Assembly (NCBI GenBank): GCA_023267115.1
Contig: JAHFNV010000018.1
Location: 1-9,837, forward strand
From: Candidatus Nomurabacteria bacterium
GTDB lineage: Bacteria > Patescibacteriota > Minisyncoccia > Phycocordibacterales > UBA9973
Direction: 5' to 3'
DNA length: 9,837 bases
This document shows positions 1-6,188 of this stretch, one piece after another; position 1 is the first letter of the stretch; the number at the start of each line of letters is the position of its first letter. The notes under the pieces were generated by a model. That model made no database searches and had not been told where the DNA came from. It was given only the letters and a program-made list of their open reading frames with translations. Both the position numbers and the translations under genes were made by a program.

Positions 1-1074
1 GGACAGGAAATACTGATGACCACTCTGCAAGATCCGGAACTTTGGAAAAAAACAAACAGGTGGGATGACACGGTGGTGGATATTTGGTTTAAATCAAAAA
101 TGGTCTCCGGGGGAGAGGTTGGGATTGCCAATACCCACGAAGAACCGATCACCGCCATGCTTACCCATTTTTTGGATTCGTACAAAGAAATGCCAATTTA
201 TATATATCAATTTCAAAATAAATTCAGAAACGAATTGCGGGCCAAAAGTGGGATTATGCGAGTACGAGAATTTATTATGAAGGATCTTTATTCGTTCAAC
301 AAATCGGAAGAAGAATTTAAGGAGTTTTATGAAAAGTGTGCAGAGGCGTATATAAAAATATTCAAGCGCGTGGGTATAGGACATAAAACATATCGCACCC
401 TTGCCGCTGGTGGATCTTTTACTACTGGACTGACTGATGAATTCCAAACCATTTCTTCTGTCGGTGAAGATACTATTTATATTGACGAAAACAAGGGGTT
501 GGCAATAAATAAAGAGGTTTATAATGATGAAAATCTAGAAAAATATGGATTTAATAAGTCAAAACTTCGAGAAGAGAAAGCGATTGAAGTAGGGAACATT
601 TTCCCATTGGGCACCAAATATGCCGATGCGCTGGGCTTAACTTACCAAGATGAAAAAGGCGAAAGACAAAAAGTTTTCATGGGTTCCTATGGCATAGGTC
701 TTGGACGACTGATGGGCACAGTGGTAGAAGTTCTATCTGATGATAAGGGCATAGTCTGGCCAGAATCTATTGCGCCGTTTGCGGTGCATTTGCTTGTCTT
801 ACAAAGTGGAGATGATAAAAATATTTTAAAAGAAGCGAATAAAGTGTATGAGAGTTTATCAAAGGCTGGTATTGAGGTTTTATTTGACGACAGGCAAGGC
901 CTGTCGGCGGGAGAGAAATTTGCTGATGCTGATTTACTTGGTATTCCAATGCGTGCGGTAATTTCCACAAGGAGCATACAGGACGGTGGAATAGAAATAA
1001 AAAAGCGAACTGAAGAAAAAGGAGAAATTATATCTCTGGATGAATTATTAAAAATACTTAAATCTAGCACCTAG
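1..1074 (+). CDS. proS: Prolyl-tRNA synthetase, 3' part (5' end outside window)
   Basis: Charges tRNA-Pro with proline in the cytoplasm (class II synthetase). The frame is open from base 1 (GQEIL before the first Met), and this matches conserved catalytic-domain sequence, so the ATG at base 16 is internal and the true start lies upstream. In the 357 visible residues: the THEEP segment at 45-49, motif 2 with FRNELR at 75-80 and REFIMKD following, motif 3 with GIGLGR at 231-236, and a C-terminal anticodon-binding domain from about 260 (VHLLVLQSG, then FDDRQGLSAGEKF). Between GEDTIYIDE (about 155-163) and the segment leading to motif 3 there are only about 40 residues, where typical bacterial ProRS carries an editing (INS) domain of about 180. 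It is therefore the short form also known from alphaproteobacteria and mitochondria. It ends 20 bases before mreB. Identity is nearly certain. Confidence 0.96.
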   Translation, partial: GQEILMTTLQDPELWKKTNRWDDTVVDIWFKSKMVSGGEVGIANTHEEPITAMLTHFLDSYKEMPIYIYQFQNKFRNELRAKSGIMRVREFIMKDLYSFNKSEEEFKEFYEKCAEAYIKIFKRVGIGHKTYRTLAAGGSFTTGLTDEFQTISSVGEDTIYIDENKGLAINKEVYNDENLEKYGFNKSKLREEKAIEVGNIFPLGTKYADALGLTYQDEKGERQKVFMGSYGIGLGRLMGTVVEVLSDDKGIVWPESIAPFAVHLLVLQSGDDKNILKEANKVYESLSKAGIEVLFDDRQGLSAGEKFADADLLGIPMRAVISTRSIQDGGIEIKKRTEEKGEIISLDELLKILKSST

Positions 1075-1080
1075 CACCTA
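1064..1080 (+). repeat. Short tandem heptamer CTAGCAC x2 plus CTA
   Basis: Two exact copies of CTAGCAC followed by CTA span the last codons and stop of proS (Ser-Ser-Thr-stop). The following TATAAC (1079-1084) could be a -10 element for mreB, about 10 bases before its ATG, but I see no convincing -35 at the right distance. Confidence 0.5.
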
Positions 1081-1094
1081 TAACCTAATCCATC

Positions 1095-2141
1095 ATGTTT
1101 GATAAACTTTATAAATTAATTTCGAATGATATTGGCATAGATTTGGGTACTTCAAACACACTGGTCTATTTGAAAGGCCACGGTATTGTGATAAACGAGC
1201 CTTCGGTAGTGGCGGTTAATATCAAGACCAACCAAATTCTAGCCGTTGGTACGCCAGCCAAACAAATGTTAGGCCGTACACCCCTGCACATCAGAGCTAT
1301 TCGCCCGCTAGTTGACGGTGTTATTTCGGATTTTGAAATTACGGAAGAAATGCTTTCATATTTGATTGGCAAAGCGGATAAAATGTCCAAGAAATTAGCT
1401 AAGCCGCGAGTTTTAATCGGCATCCCTTCGGGTACAACTAATGTTGAAAGTAGAGCTGTTTATGACGCGGCCCGCTCGGCTGGCGCCCGGGAAGTTTTTT
1501 TAGTGGAAGAACCGATGGCAGCGGCTATTGGTGTTAGATTGCCAATCAAAGAGCCGGTAGGTAGTATGATTATAGATATCGGTGGTGGGACGACGGATGT
1601 GGCAGTTATCTCTTTAGGTGGAGTTGTTAAGTCAAAAAACTTAAAAGTAGCTGGTGATAGGTTAAATAACGATATTATCAGTTTCATGCGCGATGAGTTT
1701 AAAATACTGATTGGCGAAAGAACAGCTGAAATAGTAAAGATTGCCATCGGTTCAGTTATGCCCGGAGAATATATGGAAACGAAAGTCAACGGGCGTGATC
1801 TCTTGACCGGATTGCCCCGTGAAGTGGTGGTGACGGATGCCGATATTCGCGAGGCAATATTGGCATCAACGAAAGAGTTAGTGGAAGGCATCAAAGATAT
1901 GCTGGAAATGACGCCACCGGAAATTTTGTCGGATATAATGCACCAAGGAATTACGCTTTCCGGCGGTGGAGCCTTGCTTTCGGGTCTTGATAAACTTTTG
2001 CAAAATGTTCTCCGTATTCCGGTTTATGTCATAGATGATCCACTGACGGCTGTGGCTCGCGGTACGGGAATCATTTTAGATGACATTCTGCAATATAAAG
2101 AAATTTTAATCGGCAATCAAGATGAGCTACCTCCTAGATAG
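1095..2141 (+). CDS. mreB: Rod-shape actin homologue MreB
   Basis: Bacterial actin that polymerises under the inner face of the membrane and guides the lateral cell-wall synthesis machinery. The 348-residue length matches the family (E. coli MreB 347). Visible actin-fold ATPase motifs: phosphate-1 loop DLGTSN at 16-21, phosphate-2 loop DIGGGTTD at 161-168, adenosine loop LSGGGALL at 288-295, and the connecting motif VEEPMAAAIG at 137-146. The start gives a normal MreB N-terminus (MFDKLYKLISNDIGIDLGT). There is no Shine-Dalgarno sequence upstream (CCTAATCCATC). It lies 20 bases after proS, and its last 20 bases overlap mreC, so it is probably co-transcribed with mreC. No mreD, rodA or pbp2 follows, so the rest of the elongation system must be elsewhere if present. 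Confidence 0.97.
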   Translation: MFDKLYKLISNDIGIDLGTSNTLVYLKGHGIVINEPSVVAVNIKTNQILAVGTPAKQMLGRTPLHIRAIRPLVDGVISDFEITEEMLSYLIGKADKMSKKLAKPRVLIGIPSGTTNVESRAVYDAARSAGAREVFLVEEPMAAAIGVRLPIKEPVGSMIIDIGGGTTDVAVISLGGVVKSKNLKVAGDRLNNDIISFMRDEFKILIGERTAEIVKIAIGSVMPGEYMETKVNGRDLLTGLPREVVVTDADIREAILASTKELVEGIKDMLEMTPPEILSDIMHQGITLSGGGALLSGLDKLLQNVLRIPVYVIDDPLTAVARGTGIILDDILQYKEILIGNQDELPPR

Positions 2142-2916
2142 AAAGATGAAGAGAAGGAAGTTTTTTAAATTCGTATTTTTTTTTATGCTACTCTTTATTT
2201 TAATTTATTTTCGCTCCGTCATTTTTAGCGGGCTTGCTTATGGGAGCCATTTTGTTTTTCGCCCCATTTTAGTTCTAGAAAATAATCTTGAAGAGCAATG
2301 GATAATCATCAGTTCATTTTTCAAATCTAAAAAATCTATTTTTATGGAAAATGAAAACTTAAAATCTGAATTAAATGAAATATCAGCTAGAATTTCAAAT
2401 TATAATTCTGTTTTAGAGGAAAATACTCAAATTAAAGAGATTCTAGGAAGAAAAAATGAAAAAACAGTCATGATTCTTGCTGCTATTTTAGGAAAGTCCA
2501 ATCAGAACCTTTATGATACTGTAATTATTGATGTCGGCGTAAAACAGAAAATAAAAGTCGGTGATACGGTCTTTGCCTTGGGAAATGTACCAATCGGGCG
2601 GATTGCCGAAGCATATGCCGATTCTTCAAAAGTGATTTTGTTTTCAAGTGGGGGAGAGAAAACAGAAGCAATGATTGCTTCCAAAAATGTTTTCATGCCA
2701 ATTGTCGGCCGAGGCGGAGGAAACTTTGAAATGATTTTGCCGAGAGACTTTTCAGTGGAGAAAGGCAATCAAGTTGTTTTGCCCGGGCTCACCCCTTATG
2801 TACTGGCAATTGTGCAGACAATAATTTCCGATCCACGGGATGCTCTGCAAAAAGCTTTACTAGTGAGCCCGGTAAATATCCAAGAATTGAAATTTGTAGA
2901 AATAAAAACAAACTGA
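2122..2916 (+). CDS. mreC: Rod-shape-determining protein MreC
   Basis: Single-pass membrane protein that links the MreB filament to periplasmic or extracytoplasmic wall enzymes. In the 264 residues: a basic N-terminus (MKRRKFF), one membrane segment at about 15-30 (FFKFVFFFMLLFILIYF), a charged helical stretch at about 72-108 typical of the MreC coiled coil (MENENLKSELNEISARI), then the beta-rich MreC domain with GDTVFALGNVPIGRI (147-161) and LPGLTPYVLAIV (220-231). The ATG at 2122 overlaps mreB by 20 bases. An in-frame ATG at 2146, just after the mreB stop, would give a protein 8 residues shorter with the same topology; neither has a clear ribosome binding site. The adjacent mreB supports the call. 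Confidence 0.92.
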   Translation: MSYLLDRKMKRRKFFKFVFFFMLLFILIYFRSVIFSGLAYGSHFVFRPILVLENNLEEQWIIISSFFKSKKSIFMENENLKSELNEISARISNYNSVLEENTQIKEILGRKNEKTVMILAAILGKSNQNLYDTVIIDVGVKQKIKVGDTVFALGNVPIGRIAEAYADSSKVILFSSGGEKTEAMIASKNVFMPIVGRGGGNFEMILPRDFSVEKGNQVVLPGLTPYVLAIVQTIISDPRDALQKALLVSPVNIQELKFVEIKTN

Positions 2917-2935
2917 AACAAACTAATTTAGAAAT

Positions 2936-2986
2936 AGCAAATTTAGCAATAAGAAGCGGTCGCACACTATTGCTAAATTTGCTTTT
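2936..2986 (+). terminator. Long AT-rich hairpin after mreC, probable terminator
   Basis: Perfect 16-base inverted repeat: AGCAAATTTAGCAATA (2936-2951) and TATTGCTAAATTTGCT (2968-2983), with a 16-base loop and TTTT at the end of the right arm. It sits between mreC and tgt and would separate the mre genes from the next unit. The stem is AT-rich and the T run short, so it may instead be a dispersed palindrome; the loop (AGAAGCGGTCGCACAC) is notably more GC-rich than the stem. Confidence 0.55.
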
Positions 2987-3006
2987 AGGAGCAATAATTT
3001 TATAAT
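2979..3006 (+). promoter_or_regulatory. Promoter for tgt, likely leaderless
   Basis: TTGCTT (2979-2984), a 16-base spacer, and a perfect TATAAT (3001-3006). Initiation about 7 bases downstream falls at about 3013, immediately before the tgt ATG at 3014, so the message would have essentially no leader. No Shine-Dalgarno sequence is present. The -35 overlaps the right arm of the preceding hairpin. Confidence 0.6.
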
Positions 3007-3013
3007 TAAAATA

Positions 3014-4315
3014 ATGCAATTCAAAGTTGAGAAAAAGTTGAATAAATCCCTGGCCCGAGTGGGGGAGATCAAGACGACTCATGGGGAAATACACACTCCG
3101 GCCTTTGTGCCGGTGGCTACCAAGGCCTCTGTGAAGGCGCTTACTCCCGAGCAGGTGAAGGATTTAGGGGCGGAAATTATTTTGGGGAATACTTATCATT
3201 TATATTTACAGCCGGGAGATGAGCTGGTGAAAAATGCTGGAGGGGTGGGCAAGTTTATGAATTGGCATGGCCCAACCATGACCGACTCCGGCGGTTTTCA
3301 AGTTTTTTCTTTAGGTGTGGCTTATGGTAAAGAGATTTCTAAAGTCACAAAAATTACTGATGCTTCTTTTTTAATTCCTGAACGTTTTGACGATTCTGAT
3401 GCGCCGAGGTTGGCAAAAATAGGAGCCGATGGAGTTTCCTTTAAATCTCACTTGGATGGTTCCATTCACTACATTACCCCCGAAAAGTCAATCCAAATTC
3501 AGCATAATCTTGGCGCAGATATAATTTTTGCTTTCGATGAATGTACTTCGCCAGTTGAAAATCTACAATATCAAGAGGAAGCGTTGGAACGGACGCATCG
3601 GTGGGCAGAGCGTAGCCTAGAGGAACACAAGCGTTTAAACGGAGCGGAAAAAGATTTTCTTGCGGGGTCGCGTCCCAACGTGTTCGCTGGGCGCTCCTTC
3701 TCGGGCCGTCGCCCTGCGAAAGACCCCGACAATAAAACTTTTTCCGCTCCAGCCATTTTTGGCATTGTGCAAGGTGGTCGTAATGAAAATCTACGCAAAA
3801 AATCTGCGAAATTTATCGGGAGTTTGGATTTTGACGGTTTCGGTATTGGCGGCTCTTTCGCCAAAGAAGATATGTCTACGGCCGTCCGATGGGTAAATGA
3901 AATTTTGCCAGAAAATAAACCGCGGCATTTGTTGGGCATTGGCGAGCCGGAAGATATTTTCATGGGAGTAGAAAATGGAGTGGATCTTTTTGATTGCGTG
4001 ACGCCGACCAGAAATGCTCGCAATGGCACGCTTTATACCAAGCATGGGAAAATAAATATAATGAATGTAAAATACAGGGATGATTTTGGGCTTATCGAAA
4101 AAAGTTGTGAATGTTACACTTGTAAAAATTACAGCATTGCTTATTTGACACATCTTTTTCGGGGCAAAGAAATGCTGGCCGCCATCCTAGCCTCAATTCA
4201 CAACCTGTATTTCATTGTTAATTTAGTCAAAAAAATTAGGCAATCAATTTTAGATGATAATTTTTTTGACTTTAAGAAAGAATTTCTGTATACTTATTTT
4301 CACCAGAATGGCTAA
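3014..4315 (+). CDS. tgt: tRNA-guanine transglycosylase (queuine tRNA-ribosyltransferase)
   Basis: Exchanges guanine-34 of tRNAs with GUN anticodons (Asp, Asn, His, Tyr) for a queuosine precursor. Catalytic features are intact: Asp91 in TDSGGFQVFSLG, nucleophile Asp327 in LFDCVTPTRNARNG, FGIVQGG at 249-255, and the zinc site Cys365, Cys367, Cys370 and His396 (CECYTC ... SIHNLYF). At 433 residues it is longer than the usual 370-390. Two insertions explain this: about 27-30 residues around 102-133 after the FSLG motif, and about 37 residues (210-246) encoded by a GC-rich palindrome at 3641-3750. Outside these the protein looks full-length and functional. The start is supported by a TATAAT box seven bases upstream. 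Its last 8 bases overlap speA. No other queuosine pathway gene is in the window. Confidence 0.95.
   Translation: MQFKVEKKLNKSLARVGEIKTTHGEIHTPAFVPVATKASVKALTPEQVKDLGAEIILGNTYHLYLQPGDELVKNAGGVGKFMNWHGPTMTDSGGFQVFSLGVAYGKEISKVTKITDASFLIPERFDDSDAPRLAKIGADGVSFKSHLDGSIHYITPEKSIQIQHNLGADIIFAFDECTSPVENLQYQEEALERTHRWAERSLEEHKRLNGAEKDFLAGSRPNVFAGRSFSGRRPAKDPDNKTFSAPAIFGIVQGGRNENLRKKSAKFIGSLDFDGFGIGGSFAKEDMSTAVRWVNEILPENKPRHLLGIGEPEDIFMGVENGVDLFDCVTPTRNARNGTLYTKHGKINIMNVKYRDDFGLIEKSCECYTCKNYSIAYLTHLFRGKEMLAAILASIHNLYFIVNLVKKIRQSILDDNFFDFKKEFLYTYFHQNG
3641..3750. repeat. In-frame palindromic insertion element inside tgt
   Basis: A 110-base nested palindrome. Outer arms: GGAGCGGAAAAAG (3641-3653) and its exact complement at 3738-3750. 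Inner arms: CGGGGTC (3663-3669) with GACCCCG (3722-3728), and TTCGCTGGGCG (3683-3693) with CGCCCTGCGAA (3710-3720), paired except for one T-T mismatch. By hand count 50 of the 70 bases at 3661-3730 are G or C (71%), against clearly AT-rich flanks. It is read in frame as tgt residues 210-246, rich in Arg, Ser, Gly and Pro, placed directly before the conserved IFGIVQGG segment where usual Tgt proteins have only a few residues. The structure and placement indicate an inserted mobile or repeat unit tolerated as coding sequence, by analogy with Rickettsia palindromic elements. Confidence 0.8.
4266..4294 (+). promoter_or_regulatory. Promoter for the polyamine genes, inside the end of tgt
   Basis: TTGACT (4266-4271), an exact 17-base spacer, and TATACT (4289-4294): close to the sigma70 consensus. 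Initiation about 7 bases downstream (about 4301) leaves only 6-7 bases before the ATG at 4308, too short for a ribosome binding site. This supports 4308 as the speA start and suggests that speA and following genes can be transcribed independently of tgt. Confidence 0.65.
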
Positions 4316-5705
4316 GAAAAAAACAAAAAAACCGGCTAAAAATTGGAGAAAATTTTGGAAGCTTGGAGTGGATGAATTTAATACTCAATATTTTGATATC
4401 ACCCGGAACGGCGAGCTAGTCGTCCAAGAGGGGAATTATATTTATAATCTAAATGATATCGTTAAAAAGTACGGTTCACCAACCGAAATAGTTTTCCCTT
4501 TTATTTTAGAAGAAAGACTTGAGGATTTACACGATTATTTCAGGGCTTATATGAAAATCGGGGGATATAAAGGCAAGTTTTACTATCATTACCCAATGAA
4601 GGTCAACCAAAATAAGGAATTTATCATGCCGCTTATTTCCGAGGGGGCGCATATGGAGGTCGGTTCTGTCAATGAATTGTGGCTGGTGAAAAAGCTTTGG
4701 GAAGAAGATAAGTTTCATTCAAAACTTCGGGTGCTTTGCAACGGTCCGAAAACCGACGCCTATATTAGATTAATAGAAGATTTGCATTTAAAGAATTTAT
4801 CTATTATGCCGATTATTGAGGATGAGCACGAACTAGAGAAGTTATCAAAGTATAAAGGCGAAATTGGCATTAGAATCAATTTAAACACTAAAGCCGATAC
4901 TCATTGGGATAAGAAAATTGACCGTTTTGGTTTTACCGCTAAGCAAATTTTAGAATTACCAAAGATGAAAAATTTAAAATTGTTACATTATCATATCGGT
5001 TCGCAGATTACTACCGCGTCAAGTGTCATCAAGCCGATAGTAGAGGCGATGGAGTTATATGTCAAACTGATAAAAATTCAATCGAGTCTTGACACTCTTG
5101 ATATTGGTGGCGGGTTTGGGGTACCTTACGAAAAAAAACCGTTTTACAGTGCTAAAGGAATGTCGGAAAAAATGATCAAACTCTTAAAAAAGATTAGCGA
5201 TGAAGCCGGTATTAAACATCCTAATTTGGTAATAGAGTGGGGAAGATATGTTGTTGCGCCTGCTCAAGTGACAATCTTCAGCGTGATTGCCGAAAAGTCC
5301 ATTCCCAAAGGGAATGCCAAGAGCTGGTATGTGATTGATGGGAGTTTTATGAACGACTTGTTGGATACTTGGGCCATTCATCAGAAATGGCATATCGTGC
5401 CGGTGAATAATGCCAATACTAATTCTTTAAAAAGTGTCTGGTTGGCGGGATCTTCTTGTGATTCTGACGACAAATATACAGCTGGAGGCAGTTACGTTTT
5501 GATGCCAAAGTTGAAAGAAGGGGAAACGCAATATTTTGCTGTTTTTGATTCCGGCGCTTATCAGGACGCCTTGGCTTCTCATCATTGTTTATTATCTTCG
5601 CCAGCAAAATTAATCGCCCAAGATGGTGCTATAAAAATTGCTCGTAAGCGGGAAACCGCTGACTCTATTGGCAGACTTTTTGGTTGGAACGGAGATCATA
5701 AGTAA
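4308..5705 (+). CDS. speA: SpeA-like biosynthetic arginine decarboxylase (compact form)
   Basis: PLP enzyme of the alanine-racemase/ornithine-decarboxylase fold, predicted to convert arginine to agmatine and CO2. Residue numbers are for the 465-residue form: PLP lysine Lys98 in YPMKVNQ, a motif typical of SpeA; HYHIGSQ 227-233; the glycine-rich phosphate loop GGGFG 267-271; IEWGR 309-313; the active-site cysteine motif CDSDD 384-388; and GAYQD 416-420. E. coli SpeA is about 658 residues, so this version lacks much of the extra domains. The ATG at 4308 is preferred over one at 4254 because a strong promoter ends at 4294 and the protein then begins MAKKKTKK; the earlier start would lie upstream of that promoter. 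It overlaps tgt by 8 bases. The aguB and aguA genes downstream argue for arginine as substrate. Related decarboxylases act on diaminopimelate or carboxynorspermidine, so the substrate is inferred. Confidence 0.82.
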   Translation: MAKKKTKKPAKNWRKFWKLGVDEFNTQYFDITRNGELVVQEGNYIYNLNDIVKKYGSPTEIVFPFILEERLEDLHDYFRAYMKIGGYKGKFYYHYPMKVNQNKEFIMPLISEGAHMEVGSVNELWLVKKLWEEDKFHSKLRVLCNGPKTDAYIRLIEDLHLKNLSIMPIIEDEHELEKLSKYKGEIGIRINLNTKADTHWDKKIDRFGFTAKQILELPKMKNLKLLHYHIGSQITTASSVIKPIVEAMELYVKLIKIQSSLDTLDIGGGFGVPYEKKPFYSAKGMSEKMIKLLKKISDEAGIKHPNLVIEWGRYVVAPAQVTIFSVIAEKSIPKGNAKSWYVIDGSFMNDLLDTWAIHQKWHIVPVNNANTNSLKSVWLAGSSCDSDDKYTAGGSYVLMPKLKEGETQYFAVFDSGAYQDALASHHCLLSSPAKLIAQDGAIKIARKRETADSIGRLFGWNGDHK

Positions 5706-5725
5706 AAGTAAAGTAAAAATGATTT

Positions 5726-6187
5726 ATGCAAAATGTTTCAAAATTGATGTTAGTTATAGTTTTTTTGATTGTGTTAGGAAGCCTGGTTGTTACTTGGAAG
5801 CTTACTTGGAAGCGAAGCTTCCAAGTAACTCGCCTGACAATCGCAGGGCAGATTTTGAAAGTTGAAGTTGTAAAAACTCCACAAGCTCAAGCGCAGGGAC
5901 TTTCTACTAGGCAAGACCTAGTAGAGAACGAGGGAATGCTGTTTGTTTTTGATCATCCGGCCAGGTATTCTTTTTGGATGAAAGATATGAATTTTCCAAT
6001 AGATATTATTTGGTTAAATCAAAATTTTCAAGTAGTTTATATTAAAAAGAATGCCAAGCCCAATTCGTATCCTGAAATCTTTACCTCCGATCAAAACGCC
6101 CAATATGTTTTAGAAGTGATAGCTGGCTTTTCTGATAGAAATAATCTAGAATTACTAAACATAGCATCAATAGAGAATTTGAAATAA
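5726..6187 (+). CDS. Membrane-anchored DUF192 family protein
   Basis: A 153-residue protein with an N-terminal hydrophobic segment (about 8-24, MLVIVFLIVLGSLVVTW), acting as signal peptide or anchor, followed by a DUF192 domain. The family signature is clear: GLSTRQDL (58-65), GMLFVF (70-75) and FWMKDMNFPIDIIWL (83-97). The biochemical role of DUF192 is not established; the domain is usually secreted or membrane-tethered. It starts 20 bases after speA and ends one base before the DHS-like gene, so it is part of the run, but nothing in the sequence ties it to polyamine chemistry. A 41-base palindrome (5789-5829) encodes residues 22-35, between the membrane segment and the domain, with a duplicated TWK(L/R). 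No Shine-Dalgarno sequence is visible. An alternative start at Met8 (5747) is possible. Confidence 0.85.
   Translation: MQNVSKLMLVIVFLIVLGSLVVTWKLTWKRSFQVTRLTIAGQILKVEVVKTPQAQAQGLSTRQDLVENEGMLFVFDHPARYSFWMKDMNFPIDIIWLNQNFQVVYIKKNAKPNSYPEIFTSDQNAQYVLEVIAGFSDRNNLELLNIASIENLK
5789..5829. repeat. Palindrome with internal tandem repeat inside the DUF192 gene
   Basis: Perfect 15-base arms: GTTACTTGGAAGCTT (5789-5803) and AAGCTTCCAAGTAAC (5815-5829), with an 11-base loop. TACTTGGAAGC also occurs twice in direct orientation (5791-5801 and 5803-5813), giving Thr-Trp-Lys twice in the protein. It lies in the linker between membrane segment and domain, where extra residues would do little harm. Confidence 0.75.
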
Positions 6188-6188
6188 T

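Noticed and set aside
16..18. ATG at base 16 as start of proS
   Set aside because: The five preceding codons (GQEIL) match conserved ProRS sequence and the frame is open to the window edge.
1624..1650. Small inverted repeat in mreB (TTAAGT / ACTTAA)
   Set aside because: Only six bases of AT-rich symmetry, expected by chance in sequence of this composition.
3571..4029. Long antisense open frame across tgt (and similar ones over proS, mreB and the DHS-like gene)
   Set aside because: They mirror well-supported genes, have no recognisable domain, and their coding is explained by the sense strand; the GC-rich palindrome keeps several frames open.
4254..4307. Upstream ATG at 4254 as the speA start
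   Set aside because: It would add 18 mostly hydrophobic residues encoded over the promoter at 4266-4294 and deepen the overlap with tgt to 62 bases.
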